This document shows, in pieces, positions 7,988 through 16,735 of a stretch of DNA of 45,608 bases. Location: assembly GCA_942491465.1 (NCBI GenBank), contig CALOBA010000058.1, positions 1-45,608 on the forward strand. Reading direction: 5' to 3'. The position numbers and the translations under genes are program-made. Under the pieces are notes generated by a model that was not told the origin of the DNA, ran no database searches, and saw only the letters and a program-made list of their open reading frames with translations. The DNA is from CALOBA01 sp942491465 (GTDB lineage Bacteria > Pseudomonadota > Gammaproteobacteria > Chromatiales > Chromatiaceae). Position 1 is the first letter of the stretch. Each line of letters starts with the position of its first letter.

Positions 7988-8839
7988 ATGAAGAATCTCG
8001 TCCGGGCCACGTCGGCCATCGCCCTCGCCGTTGCCACCATGTCCGCCGCCGCCTGGTGGAGCGCCCCCGTCGCCCCGACCGCGGAAGAGCAGAAGCTGAT
8101 CGCCGAGCAGCATCAGATGATGGCCGAGCAGCACGCCAAGGCCATGGAGCAGATGATGTCCATGCAGCGCGAGATGCACGAGCAGATGGCCAAAGACGGT
8201 CAGGCCGCCGGCCCTTGGGGCATGCCCTACCCCGCCGCCCCCGCCTTCCCGCAGATGCCCGCCTTCGGCGAGGTCCCGGCCATGCCTGAAATGCCCGCCT
8301 TCGGCGAGTATCCGGCCATGCCCGAGATGCCGGCCTTCGGTCAGGCCCCGACCATGCCCGAGATGCCGAAGATGCCCGAGATGCCGGCCTTCGGCGAGGT
8401 CCCGGCCATGCCCGCCCCGGGTGCCTTCCCGGGCCAGATGATGGCACCGCCGGCGCTCCCGGAGATGCCGGCCTTCGGTGATTACCCGCAGATGCCCGGC
8501 ATGCCGGAGTTCGCCATGCCCGAGATGCCCGCCATGCCCGAGATGCCGGCCATCGGCGAGTACCCGAGCCGTGGCGACCTGAGCAAGGACATGGAGACCC
8601 GTCGCGCCGCGATGGACAGCTACCGCGCCAAGGCCAAGGAAGAGGCCGCCACCCGCCGCGCCGCCATCCGCGAGGCCGCCGAGCAGCGCCGCGCTTGGAA
8701 TGCGATGCATCGCGCCCAGCGCCACGGCTGGGGCCCGATGCCCGGCTACGGCCCGATGCCGGTCCCGGCCGAGCAGCCCGCCGCGACCCCGGCTGACAGC
8801 GCCCCGGCAGACGCCCCGAAGTCGGCCCAGGTTCAATGA
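7988..8839 (+). CDS. Exported methionine/proline-rich repeat protein
   Basis: A 283-aa protein with an N-terminal signal peptide (MKNLVRATSAIALAVATMSA, cleavage probably near AAA). A Gln/Glu/Met-rich helix follows (EEQKLIAEQHQMMAEQH...), then about 110 residues built from a roughly 12-residue motif, MPEMPAFGEYPA and variants (MPAFG five times, MPAIG once). An Arg/Ala-rich helix comes next, and a Gly/Tyr/Pro tail (HGWGPMPGYGPMPVP). I do not recognise a named family. Exported, repetitive, helix-flanked proteins of this composition in purple sulfur bacteria recall sulfur-globule envelope proteins, but that is a guess. It has a good promoter, an AAAGGTG ribosome site just upstream and a strong terminator, so it is probably a monocistronic, well-expressed gene. 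Confidence 0.85.
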   Translation: MKNLVRATSAIALAVATMSAAAWWSAPVAPTAEEQKLIAEQHQMMAEQHAKAMEQMMSMQREMHEQMAKDGQAAGPWGMPYPAAPAFPQMPAFGEVPAMPEMPAFGEYPAMPEMPAFGQAPTMPEMPKMPEMPAFGEVPAMPAPGAFPGQMMAPPALPEMPAFGDYPQMPGMPEFAMPEMPAMPEMPAIGEYPSRGDLSKDMETRRAAMDSYRAKAKEEAATRRAAIREAAEQRRAWNAMHRAQRHGWGPMPGYGPMPVPAEQPAATPADSAPADAPKSAQVQ

Positions 8840-8899
8840 CCTGACCGCACCGCATGGCCGCCCTCGGCCCCTGGGCCGAGCGGCGGCAAGCCAGCAAGA

Positions 8900-8920
8900 C
8901 CCCCGCTCGCGGGGGTTTTT
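8900..8920 (+). terminator. Rho-independent terminator
   Basis: CCCCCG-CTCG... a tight hairpin of CCCCC (8900-8904) with GGGGG (8911-8915) followed directly by TTTTT (8916-8920), 60 bp after the repeat-protein stop codon. Confidence 0.9.
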
Positions 8921-9103
8921 CGCGTGTAGGGCGGTACCTGGTGCATGGACTGACGCGCACCCCAACACACCGCGAAATCCACCGGTTTGCCGCCCGTCGA
9001 GCCACCGGCCGGTTTGCCAATGCCGCCATGCCCGGGTTAGCTTTCCGCGCCAGGCGCACCGCGCCGCCAGTCTTCACGGTTCCCACCCGCTTCAGGATCA
9101 CCC

Positions 9104-11752
9104 ATGCCGAACAAGCCCGACATCGACCCGCAAGAGACTCAGGAGTGGCTCGACTCCCTCGACGCCGTGCTGGAGCACGAGGGGATCGAGCGCGCCCACT
9201 ATCTGCTTGAGCGCCTGATCGACAAGGCCCGCCGCTCCGGCGCCTATCTGCCGTTCAGCGCCAATACGGCCTATGTGAACACCATCCCGATGCAGCAGCA
9301 GGAGCGCTTCCCCGGCGATCGCGCCCTGGAGCGGCGCATCCGCTCGTTCGTGCGCTGGAACGCCATGGCCATGGTGGTGCAGGCGAATCGCCTGTCCAGC
9401 GAGCTCGGCGGTCACATCTCGTCGTTCGCCTCCAGCGCGACCCTCTACGATGTCGGCTTCAACCACTTCTTCCGCGCCGCCAGCCAGGCCTTCGGCGGCG
9501 ATCTGGTGTTCATGCAGGGCCACTCGGCCCCGGGCATTTACGCCCGCGCCTACCTGGAAGGCCGCATCAGCGAGGACCAGCTCTACAGCTTCCGCCAGGA
9601 GGTCGACGGCGGCGGGCTGTCGTCCTATCCCCACCCTTGGCTGATGCCGGGCTTCTGGCAGTTCCCCACCGTATCCATGGGCCTGGGGCCGATCATGGCC
9701 ATCTATCAGGCCCGCTTCATGCGCTATCTGAGCGACCGCAAGCTGGTCAATACCGAGGGGCGCAAGGTCTGGGCCTTCCTCGGCGACGGCGAGATGGACG
9801 AGCCCGAGTCTCTCGGCGCCATCTCGCTGGCCGCCCGCGAGCGCCTCGACAACCTGGTGTTTGTCGTCAACTGCAACCTGCAGCGCCTGGACGGCCCGGT
9901 ACGCGGCAACGGCAAGATCGTCCAGGAGCTCGAAGCCGTCTTCCGCGGCGCCGGCTGGAACGTCATCAAGGTCATCTGGGGCAGCTACTGGGACCCGCTG
10001 TTCGCCCGCGACACCGACGGCCTGCTGCTCAAGCGCATGGAGGAGTGCGTCGACGGCGACTACCAGGCCTACAAGGCCAAGGGCGGCGCCTATACCCGCG
10101 AGCACTTCTTCGGCAAGTACCCGGAGCTGGCGGACATGGTCGCCAACCTGACCGATGAGGACATCTGGCGCCTGAACCGCGGCGGCCACGACCCGATCAA
10201 GGTGTTCACCGCCTTCGCCTCGGCCATGCGCCACAAGGGTCAGCCGACGGTGATCCTGGCCAAGACGGTAAAGGGTTACGGCATGGGCGTGGCCGGCGAG
10301 GGCATGAACATCACCCACTCGCAGAAGAAGATGGGCGAGGCCAACCTCAAGGCCTTCCGCGACCGCTTCAACATCCCCATCTCCGACGACCAGATCGGCG
10401 CCGCGCCCTTCTACAAGCCGCCGGCGGACAGCCCGGAGATGAAGTACATGCACGAGCGCCGCGAGGCCCTCGGCGGCTTCCTGCCGGCGCGCGCCGACCG
10501 CTCCGAGCCGCTGGCGGTGCCGGCGCTCGACGCCTTCAAGTCGCTGCTGGAGTCCAGCGGCGAGCGCGAACTCTCCACCACGATGGCCCTGGTGCGGATG
10601 TTGACCATCCTCACCCGCGACAAGCAGGTCGGCAAGTATGTCGTGCCCATCGTTCCGGACGAGGCGCGCACCTTCGGCATGGAGGGCATGTTCCGCCAGC
10701 TCGGCATCTACTCCCACGTCGGCCAGCTCTACGAGCCCATGGACTCCGACCAGGTGATGTACTACCGCGAGGAGACCAACGGCCAGATCCTGCAGGAGGG
10801 CATCAACGAGGCCGGCGCCATGTCGTCGTGGATCGCCGCCTCCACCGCCTACGCCAACCACGGCCAGGCGATGATCCCGTTCTATATCTACTACTCCATG
10901 TTCGGCTTCCAGCGCATCGGCGACCTGGCCTGGGCCGCCGGCGACATGCAGGCGCGCGGCTTCCTGATCGGCGGTACCGCCGGGCGCACCACGCTGGCCG
11001 GCGAGGGCCTGCAGCATCAGGACGGCCACAGCCACCTGGTCGCCTCGACCATCCCGAACTGCGTCGCCTACGACCCGGCCTTCGCCTATGAGCTGGCGGT
11101 GATCGTCCAGGACGGCATGCGCCGGATGTACGCCGAGCAGGAGAGCTGCTTCTACTACGTCACGGTGATGAACGAGAACTACCCGCAGCCGGCCATGCCG
11201 GACGGGGCCGAGGACGGCATCAAGCGCGGCATCTATCGGATTCGCCAACACGACGACGCGAGGGTGCAGCTGCTCGGCAGCGGCACCATCCTGCGCGAGG
11301 CCCTGGCCGCCGCCGAGCTGCTGGCCAAGGACTTCGACATCGCCGCCGATGTCTGGTCGGTCACCAGCTTCACCGAGCTTAGGCGCGACGGCATCGATTG
11401 CGAGCGCTGGAACATGCTCCATCCCGAGGAGCCGCCGCGCACGGCCTACGTGACCGATCAGCTCGCCGACACCACGGGGCCGATCGTCGCCGCCACCGAC
11501 TACATGCGCACCCACGCCGATCAGATCCGCTCCTATATGCCGCGCGGCTACCGGGTGCTCGGCACCGACGGCTTCGGCCGCTCGGACATGCGCAGCCAGT
11601 TGCGCAAGTTCTTCGAGGTCAACCGCTGGTACATCGCCTTGGCCGCGCTCAAGTCCCTGGCCGACGACGGTCAGATCGACCAGGCCCGGGTCAGCGAGGC
11701 CATCACGCGCTGGCACATCGACCCGGACAAGCCGAACCCCGTGACCCAATGA
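9104..11752 (+). CDS. aceE: Pyruvate dehydrogenase E1 component (homodimeric type)
   Basis: An 882-aa protein of the expected length (E. coli AceE is about 887). It decarboxylates pyruvate with thiamine diphosphate and hands the acetyl group to the lipoyl domains of E2. It shows the ThDP/Mg motif GDGEMDEPES...NCNLQRLDG (from about residue 227), the active-site region GGHISSFASSATLYDVGFNH and the C-terminal FGRSDMRSQLRKFFEVNRW. ATG 9104 gives the normal N-terminus. aceF follows 34 bp downstream; no lpd (E3) gene is adjacent, so E3 must come from elsewhere. Confidence 0.98.
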   Translation: MPNKPDIDPQETQEWLDSLDAVLEHEGIERAHYLLERLIDKARRSGAYLPFSANTAYVNTIPMQQQERFPGDRALERRIRSFVRWNAMAMVVQANRLSSELGGHISSFASSATLYDVGFNHFFRAASQAFGGDLVFMQGHSAPGIYARAYLEGRISEDQLYSFRQEVDGGGLSSYPHPWLMPGFWQFPTVSMGLGPIMAIYQARFMRYLSDRKLVNTEGRKVWAFLGDGEMDEPESLGAISLAARERLDNLVFVVNCNLQRLDGPVRGNGKIVQELEAVFRGAGWNVIKVIWGSYWDPLFARDTDGLLLKRMEECVDGDYQAYKAKGGAYTREHFFGKYPELADMVANLTDEDIWRLNRGGHDPIKVFTAFASAMRHKGQPTVILAKTVKGYGMGVAGEGMNITHSQKKMGEANLKAFRDRFNIPISDDQIGAAPFYKPPADSPEMKYMHERREALGGFLPARADRSEPLAVPALDAFKSLLESSGERELSTTMALVRMLTILTRDKQVGKYVVPIVPDEARTFGMEGMFRQLGIYSHVGQLYEPMDSDQVMYYREETNGQILQEGINEAGAMSSWIAASTAYANHGQAMIPFYIYYSMFGFQRIGDLAWAAGDMQARGFLIGGTAGRTTLAGEGLQHQDGHSHLVASTIPNCVAYDPAFAYELAVIVQDGMRRMYAEQESCFYYVTVMNENYPQPAMPDGAEDGIKRGIYRIRQHDDARVQLLGSGTILREALAAAELLAKDFDIAADVWSVTSFTELRRDGIDCERWNMLHPEEPPRTAYVTDQLADTTGPIVAATDYMRTHADQIRSYMPRGYRVLGTDGFGRSDMRSQLRKFFEVNRWYIALAALKSLADDGQIDQARVSEAITRWHIDPDKPNPVTQ

Positions 11753-11786
11753 CCCCTATCGTTTTTCGCCAGCAGGAGACATCAGC

Positions 11787-13502
11787 GTGGCAACCCTAGA
11801 AGACGTTCTGCTCCCCGACGTCGGCGACTTTGCCGACGTCGAGATCCTCGAGGTCCTGGTGGCCCCGGGCGACCGCATCGAGCCCGAGCAATCGCTGCTG
11901 ACGCTGGAGAGCGACAAGGCGAGCATGGACATTCCGGCACCGATGGCCGGGGTCGTGCGCGAGGTCAAGGTCGCCGTCGGTGACCGGATCAACCAGGGCA
12001 CACTGCTGATGACCGTCGAGACCGACGGCGCGGCGGCCAAGGCCGACGGCGATCCCCCGCCGGCGAGCCCGGCCGAGCCCGCGCCCGCGGCGGCGCCCCA
12101 GCCCCCCGAAGCACCTGAGCCCCAAGCGGCGCTGAAGGCGCTGCCCGAGTCCTCCGCCCCCGCCGCCGAGCGCAGCATCGAGATGCGCCTCCCCGACATC
12201 GGCGACTTCAAGGACATCCCGGTCATCGAGGTCTTGGTCGGCGTCGGCGACAGTGTGGCCGAGGAGCAATCGGTCCTCACGCTGGAGAGCGACAAGGCGA
12301 CCATGGAGATCCCCACGCCCGAGGCCGGCGTGGTCGCGTCCATCGCCGTCGCCGCCGGCGACACGCTCAACCAAGGCGACCTGATCCTGACCCTGCGCGC
12401 CGCCGCCGGTGCCGACACCGACCACGGCATCGGCGCCCCGTCCGCCGAGGAGGCGGAGCAATCCCCCGGCCCCGCCGCCAGCACCAAGCCCGAGGCCCGG
12501 CAGGCCGGTCGCGCCCCCGGTGAGGTCGAGCAGCGCCGCGCCCCGATCCTGCCGCGCCCGCAGGACATGGCCGCCATCGCCAGCGGCCGCACCCCCCACG
12601 CCAGCCCGGCGGTGCGCCGCTTCGCCCGCGAGCTCGGCGTCGACCTGGCCCGGGTCAAGGGCAGCGGGCGCAAGGACCGCATCGTCAAGGACGACGTCCA
12701 GGCCTACGTCAAGCGCACCCTGAGCGCCGGTGCCGCCCCGGCGGCCCCCAGCGGCGGCGCGCCCTTCCAGCTACCCACGGCCCCGCAGGTGGACTTCAGC
12801 AAGTTCGGCCCGGTGCAGACGCAGCCCCTGCCGCGCATCCGCCGCATCAGCGGCAGCCACCTGCACCGCTGCTGGCTGAGCGTCCCCCACGTCACCCAGT
12901 TCGACGCGGCCGACATCACCGAGTTGGAGGCCTTCCGCAAGGCGCAGAAGGCCGACGCCGAGAAGGCCGGGGCCCGGCTCACCTTCATGCCCTTCCTGCT
13001 CAAGGCCATCGCCGGGGCGCTGACGCAGATGCCGACGCTGAAGGCCTCGCTCTCCCCCGACGGCGAGAGCCTGGTGATGAAGGACTACACCCACATCGGC
13101 GTCGCCGTCGACACCCCCAACGGCCTGGTCGTCCCGGTCATCCGCGATGTGGACAAGAAGGGCGTCTTCGACCTGGCCCGCGAACTGATGGCGGTCAGCG
13201 CCAAGGCCCGCGACGGCAAGCTCCTGCCCGGCGACATGCAGGGCGGCGTCTTCTCCGTCTCCAGCCTGGGCGGCATCGGCGGCACCGCCTTCACCCCCAT
13301 CGTCAACGCCCCCGAGGTCGCCATCCTCGGCGTCTCCCGCGCCGAGATGCGCCCGGTCTGGGACGGCAGCGCATTCCAGCCCCGCCTGATGCTCCCGCTG
13401 TCGCTCTCCTACGACCACCGCGTCGTCGACGGCGCCGACGGCGTACGCTTCACCACCCTGCTCGCCAGCCTGCTCACCGACATCCGCCGGCTGTTGCTCT
13501 AG
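11787..13502 (+). CDS. aceF: Pyruvate dehydrogenase E2, dihydrolipoyl acetyltransferase
   Basis: A 571-aa protein with two lipoyl domains (about residues 3-75 and 130-205; the lipoylated Lys lies in ESDKASMD and ESDKATME), Ala/Pro-rich linkers, a peripheral subunit-binding domain (SPAVRRFARELGVDL...) and a catalytic domain with the CoA acyltransferase motif YDHRVVDGADG near residue 544. It is the core of the complex and takes acetyl groups from AceE. The start is GTG 11787, preceded by AGGAGA. Two lipoyl domains, rather than the three of E. coli, is common in other gammaproteobacteria. Confidence 0.98.
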   Translation: MATLEDVLLPDVGDFADVEILEVLVAPGDRIEPEQSLLTLESDKASMDIPAPMAGVVREVKVAVGDRINQGTLLMTVETDGAAAKADGDPPPASPAEPAPAAAPQPPEAPEPQAALKALPESSAPAAERSIEMRLPDIGDFKDIPVIEVLVGVGDSVAEEQSVLTLESDKATMEIPTPEAGVVASIAVAAGDTLNQGDLILTLRAAAGADTDHGIGAPSAEEAEQSPGPAASTKPEARQAGRAPGEVEQRRAPILPRPQDMAAIASGRTPHASPAVRRFARELGVDLARVKGSGRKDRIVKDDVQAYVKRTLSAGAAPAAPSGGAPFQLPTAPQVDFSKFGPVQTQPLPRIRRISGSHLHRCWLSVPHVTQFDAADITELEAFRKAQKADAEKAGARLTFMPFLLKAIAGALTQMPTLKASLSPDGESLVMKDYTHIGVAVDTPNGLVVPVIRDVDKKGVFDLARELMAVSAKARDGKLLPGDMQGGVFSVSSLGGIGGTAFTPIVNAPEVAILGVSRAEMRPVWDGSAFQPRLMLPLSLSYDHRVVDGADGVRFTTLLASLLTDIRRLLL

Positions 13503-13517
13503 CCCTCCCCCCGGCGC

Positions 13518-13533
13518 GCCGACTTCAGTCGGC
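13518..13533. terminator. Hairpin between convergent genes
   Basis: GCCGACT-TC-AGTCGGC, a perfect 7-bp stem, sits 15 bp after the aceF stop, between aceF and the convergent GGDEF gene. No clear T run follows, so a bidirectional terminator is likely but not certain. Confidence 0.45.
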
Positions 13534-13583
13534 CGCTTCAACTGCGCGGTTTGCCTGTGTCGTCGCGGTCCAAGCGCTTGGTT

Positions 13584-14948
13584 CTAAAGCGCCGAGACCG
13601 GCCCGGCCGCGGCCTTTCTCTGGCGCTTGTCGGCGTACATCGCCTGATCGGCCAGGGCGAGCAGGGCTTCGGCCTCGGAGCCGTCCTCCGGATAGGTGGC
13701 GCAGCCGATGCTGACGCCGACGCGAATCGTGGCCTCGTCCGTCGAATAGGGCGCTTCGACCGCGCGGACGAGCCGCGCCCGGAGCTGCCTGACCTCCTCG
13801 GGGTCCGACACGCCCGACAACAGCACGACGAATTCGTCGCCGCCGATCCGCGCCACCGTATCGGTCTCCCGCAGCTGCCCGCGCATCCGCTCACTGATCG
13901 TGCGCAGCAGCTCATCGCCCATGGCGTGCCCGTGGGTGTCGTTGATCGGCTTGAACCCGTCCAGGTCGAGAAACAGCAGCGCCAACCTGGAGCCGCGCCG
14001 CTCCGTTTGCTGCAGCGCCGTCTTCAGCCGGTCCATCAGCAGGGTGCGGTTCGGCAGACCGGTCAACGGATCGTGGTGGGCGTCGATCCAAAGCTGGTCC
14101 AGGGTCTGGCCCTCCTCATCCAGGTCGGTATAGACATAGACATAGCTGACGGGCTCCCCCGACGGCGCCCTTTCCATGGTCACCGACAGGCGCTGGACGT
14201 AGAGCCCGCCGTCCTTGCGGCGATTCCAGACCGGTCCCCGCCAGGCGCCCTCCCCCTCGAGCTGCCGCTGCATGGCCGCGAAGAATTCGGGCGGATGACG
14301 GCCGGATGCCAGGAGGTCCGGGTCTTGGCCCAGGGCCTCCTCCACCGCGAAGCCGGTGACCCGGGTAAAGGCCGGGTTGATGGCCACGATCATGTCGTTT
14401 GCATCCACCAGCATGACCGGATCGCGGGTGCCCTCGACGATGCTGCGGCAGCGCTGCTCGGTGACCGCCAACGCCCGGGTGCGCGCCTCCACGCGCTGCT
14501 CCAGCTCCTGATTGGCACGTTTGAGCTCCTCGATAAGCCGCTCGTTCTCGGTGAGCAGCCGGCTGCGCTCGCCGGCATCCTGGACGATGGAGCGGATCTC
14601 GCCCGGATTCCAGGGCTTGGTGATGTAGCGGAAGATCTGCCCCGAGTTTACCGAGCCGATCACCGCCTTCAGGTCCGCATACCCCGTGAGCATGATCCGC
14701 GTGGTCTTCGGAAAGCGCTCGCGGACCTCGGTGAGCAACTCCACGCCGCTGACCTCGGGCATGCGCTGGTCGGACACGATCACCTGTACGGACTCTCGGC
14801 CGAGCAGCTCGAGCGCCTCATTGGCGTCGTTCGCCGTGAGCACCCGGAAGTCACGGCGCAGCTGCCGACGCACGCTCGCCAAGACCTCCGGCTCGTCGTC
14901 CACCACCAGGACCGTACACGGCGGCGTTTGTTCGCTTGATAAACTCAT
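13584..14948 (-). CDS. Response regulator diguanylate cyclase (REC-PAS-GGDEF)
   Basis: A 454-aa protein. The receiver has Asp at about residue 60 (VIVSDQRMPEVSG) and the YITKPW motif. A coiled coil and a PAS domain (IVEGTRDPVMLVDANDMIVA...) follow, then a GGDEF domain with an intact active site (ARIGGDEFVVLL) and an upstream RETD inhibitory site for product feedback. It should make cyclic di-GMP from two GTP when phosphorylated. ATG 14948 overlaps the kinase stop in an ATGA, indicating translational coupling; the longer open frame upstream is an antisense-like shadow within the kinase gene. It is the last gene of the B12-sensor operon. Confidence 0.93.
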   Translation of the reverse strand: MSLSSEQTPPCTVLVVDDEPEVLASVRRQLRRDFRVLTANDANEALELLGRESVQVIVSDQRMPEVSGVELLTEVRERFPKTTRIMLTGYADLKAVIGSVNSGQIFRYITKPWNPGEIRSIVQDAGERSRLLTENERLIEELKRANQELEQRVEARTRALAVTEQRCRSIVEGTRDPVMLVDANDMIVAINPAFTRVTGFAVEEALGQDPDLLASGRHPPEFFAAMQRQLEGEGAWRGPVWNRRKDGGLYVQRLSVTMERAPSGEPVSYVYVYTDLDEEGQTLDQLWIDAHHDPLTGLPNRTLLMDRLKTALQQTERRGSRLALLFLDLDGFKPINDTHGHAMGDELLRTISERMRGQLRETDTVARIGGDEFVVLLSGVSDPEEVRQLRARLVRAVEAPYSTDEATIRVGVSIGCATYPEDGSEAEALLALADQAMYADKRQRKAAAGPVSAL

Positions 14949-16210
14949 ATTGGTGATGTCTCCAGTCGGGCCGGCAAGACGACGGTGAAGGTCGCCCCCT
15001 CGCCGGGGCTTGAGCGCACGCGAAGCTCCCCGCCATGGTGGTCGACGACGATCTCGTGGGCGATGGACAGCCCCAGACCGGTGCCGCCACCGACGGGCTT
15101 GGTGGTGAAGAACGGATCGAACACCCGTGCACAGGTATCGGCCGGGATGCCGCAGCCCGAGTCGGTGAAGCTCAGCTCCACCTTTTCCTGGCCCTGGTCC
15201 CGGGCGCTGCCGCAAATGCGTAGCTGCCCGCCGGGCTCCATCGCCTGCACGGCGTTGATGATCAGGTTCATGAACACCTGGTTCAGCTCCGCCGGATAGC
15301 ATTCGACGGGCGGCAGGTCCGCCAGCTCCAGCACGACCTCGATGGCCTTCTCCTGAAGCGTCGGGCGCGCCAGCGCCAGCGTGCTGTCCAGATTCTCGCG
15401 CAGGTCGACGCGCTTGCGCTCGGCCTCGTGCAGACGCGAGAAGGTGCGCAGGTTCTCGACGATGCCCTGGATGCGCCCCAGGCCGTCGCGCGTGGCTCGG
15501 AACAGGTCTTCGGCATCCTCGCGGGCATAGCCGATGCCGTGGCGCTCGTACACCTGCGCCGCCTCCTCGGCGAGGCCCTGTTGTTCGGCCAGGGCCTGCA
15601 GATCGCCGAAGCCCGCGTCGAGGTCGCGGGTGTTTTCCTCGATGCTGTGCACGTTGGCCATGACGAAGCCGAGGGGATTGTTGATCTCATGGGCAACCCC
15701 CGCGACGAGCTGACCCATGGCGTTCATCTTCTCGGACTGGATAAGCATGGCCTGGGTGCGGCGCAGATCGTCCATGGCCTGCTCCAGCTGCCGGTTGTTC
15801 TTCATCAGCGCGCGTTGCAGGTTGGTTGCCTGCTGATTCAGGTGCACCAGCTCCTCGTGGACCTGATCCAGCTCCCGGGCGTCGTATTCCGCGCAGACCA
15901 GGATGCCCTCGGGGACGCGCTCGATGCGGGCGAGCAGGCTGCGATTGTGCTGGCGCTGCTCGTCGGCGAAGGTGAGCCGGCCCTCGAACAGCGGCGCATC
16001 GGTGCTGGCGCCGATGCGCGCGAAGTCGGGGTTGACCAAGTAGTCCGCGCGGGGCTGGGTGGGCGCCTCGCCACCGGTCAAGGCGATGATGCCGGCATTG
16101 CCCGCAAGCAGTTCACCGGTGTCGCCGAACAGGCCGATGGCCATTGCCATGCCCGAGCGCACAAAGGCCGCGGCGGCGGGGCTGGCGCAGATGTCGATCC
16201 GATCCGGCAT
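14945..16210 (-). CDS. Soluble sensor histidine kinase
   Basis: A 421-aa kinase with no membrane segment. The N-terminal ~120 residues are a PAS-like sensory region (MAIGLFGDTGELLAGNAG...), then comes a coiled coil, an H box (MGQLVAGVAHEINNPLGF) and a HATPase with N, G1 and G2 boxes (FMNLIINAVQAM; FTDSGCGIP; GGGTGLGLSIAHEIV). It should phosphorylate the GGDEF response regulator encoded next, with which it overlaps by 4 nt. ATG 16210 follows AGGGGG and lies 10 bp after the preceding gene. The lack of membrane segments fits a cytoplasmic signal, plausibly delivered by the cobalamin protein two genes upstream. Confidence 0.93.
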   Translation of the reverse strand: MPDRIDICASPAAAAFVRSGMAMAIGLFGDTGELLAGNAGIIALTGGEAPTQPRADYLVNPDFARIGASTDAPLFEGRLTFADEQRQHNRSLLARIERVPEGILVCAEYDARELDQVHEELVHLNQQATNLQRALMKNNRQLEQAMDDLRRTQAMLIQSEKMNAMGQLVAGVAHEINNPLGFVMANVHSIEENTRDLDAGFGDLQALAEQQGLAEEAAQVYERHGIGYAREDAEDLFRATRDGLGRIQGIVENLRTFSRLHEAERKRVDLRENLDSTLALARPTLQEKAIEVVLELADLPPVECYPAELNQVFMNLIINAVQAMEPGGQLRICGSARDQGQEKVELSFTDSGCGIPADTCARVFDPFFTTKPVGGGTGLGLSIAHEIVVDHHGGELRVRSSPGEGATFTVVLPARLETSPI

Positions 16211-16220
16211 CGGACGCCCC

Positions 16221-16670
16221 CTAGCCCGCGGGCACATGGTCCTCGGTCAGCGCGAAGAAGCTCGGCTGATGGACGATGAACCAGTCGTAGAGCGGATAGA
16301 CGCCGGCGAAGGCCTCCGGGCTCAGCTCCTCGCCCAGGACCTGCACCCAGGTGTTCAACTGGGCCGACCAGTAGGTGTTCTTGAAGCCGTGGGCGCGATA
16401 GGCGCCGAACACCCACAGCACCGTATCCACCAGCTGGACCGGGTCCATGCGGGCGAGGATGGCGGCGACAAAACGGGCATGGTTGGCGTGGTTGTCCGTC
16501 ATCATGGCGTGGTTGTCGGGGCCCACGAGGCTGTCGAGGTCGCTGCGCGCGAGCATGATCGCGTTGATTCTCACAACCAGCGCCTCTCGCTTCGCCGCGT
16601 ACTCGGCGGCAATCTCGGCGGCGGGCACCGGTATCGTCTCGGCGGTGGCGATCAGCTCTGCCTTGTTCAT
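16221..16670 (-). CDS. Unrecognised 149-aa protein in the B12-sensor operon
   Basis: I do not recognise the family. The protein looks all-helical and soluble, with His/Trp/Tyr-rich stretches (MMTDNHANHARFVAAIL; LVDTVLWVFGAYRAHGF; WSAQLNTWVQVLGEEL; YPLYDWFIVHQPSFFAL), which could suit ligand or cofactor binding. ATG 16670 follows AGGAGT at good spacing. An alternative ATG at 16736 overlaps the stop of the cobalamin-protein gene (TGATG) and would add a Pro/Ala-rich leader of 22 residues. Its place between the cobalamin sensor and the kinase suggests an adaptor or second sensor; that is inference only. Confidence 0.75.
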   Translation of the reverse strand: MNKAELIATAETIPVPAAEIAAEYAAKREALVVRINAIMLARSDLDSLVGPDNHAMMTDNHANHARFVAAILARMDPVQLVDTVLWVFGAYRAHGFKNTYWSAQLNTWVQVLGEELSPEAFAGVYPLYDWFIVHQPSFFALTEDHVPAG

Positions 16671-16735
16671 GGCGCGGGACTCCTGGTGTTGGGTTGTGTT
16701 GGGCTCGGCCGCCGGCGCAACGGCTGGAGTGGGCA

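Noticed and set aside
7471..7990. tRNA-Arg as the attachment site of an integrated element.
   Set aside because: No integrase gene and no repeat of the tRNA 3' end were seen in the window.
7988..8839. The MPEMPAF repeats as a CRISPR-like or non-coding direct-repeat array.
   Set aside because: The repeats keep one reading frame with a signal peptide, are imperfect at DNA level and have no unique spacers.
9098..11749. An 883-codon open frame on the minus strand opposite aceE.
   Set aside because: It mirrors aceE almost exactly, with the Val/Gly/Ala/His-rich composition typical of antisense frames in GC-rich genes, and aceE itself is certain.
14949..15302. N-terminal extension of the GGDEF protein into the kinase gene.
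   Set aside because: The extra ~118 codons lie wholly inside the kinase coding region and read as a shadow; the ATGA start is far better.
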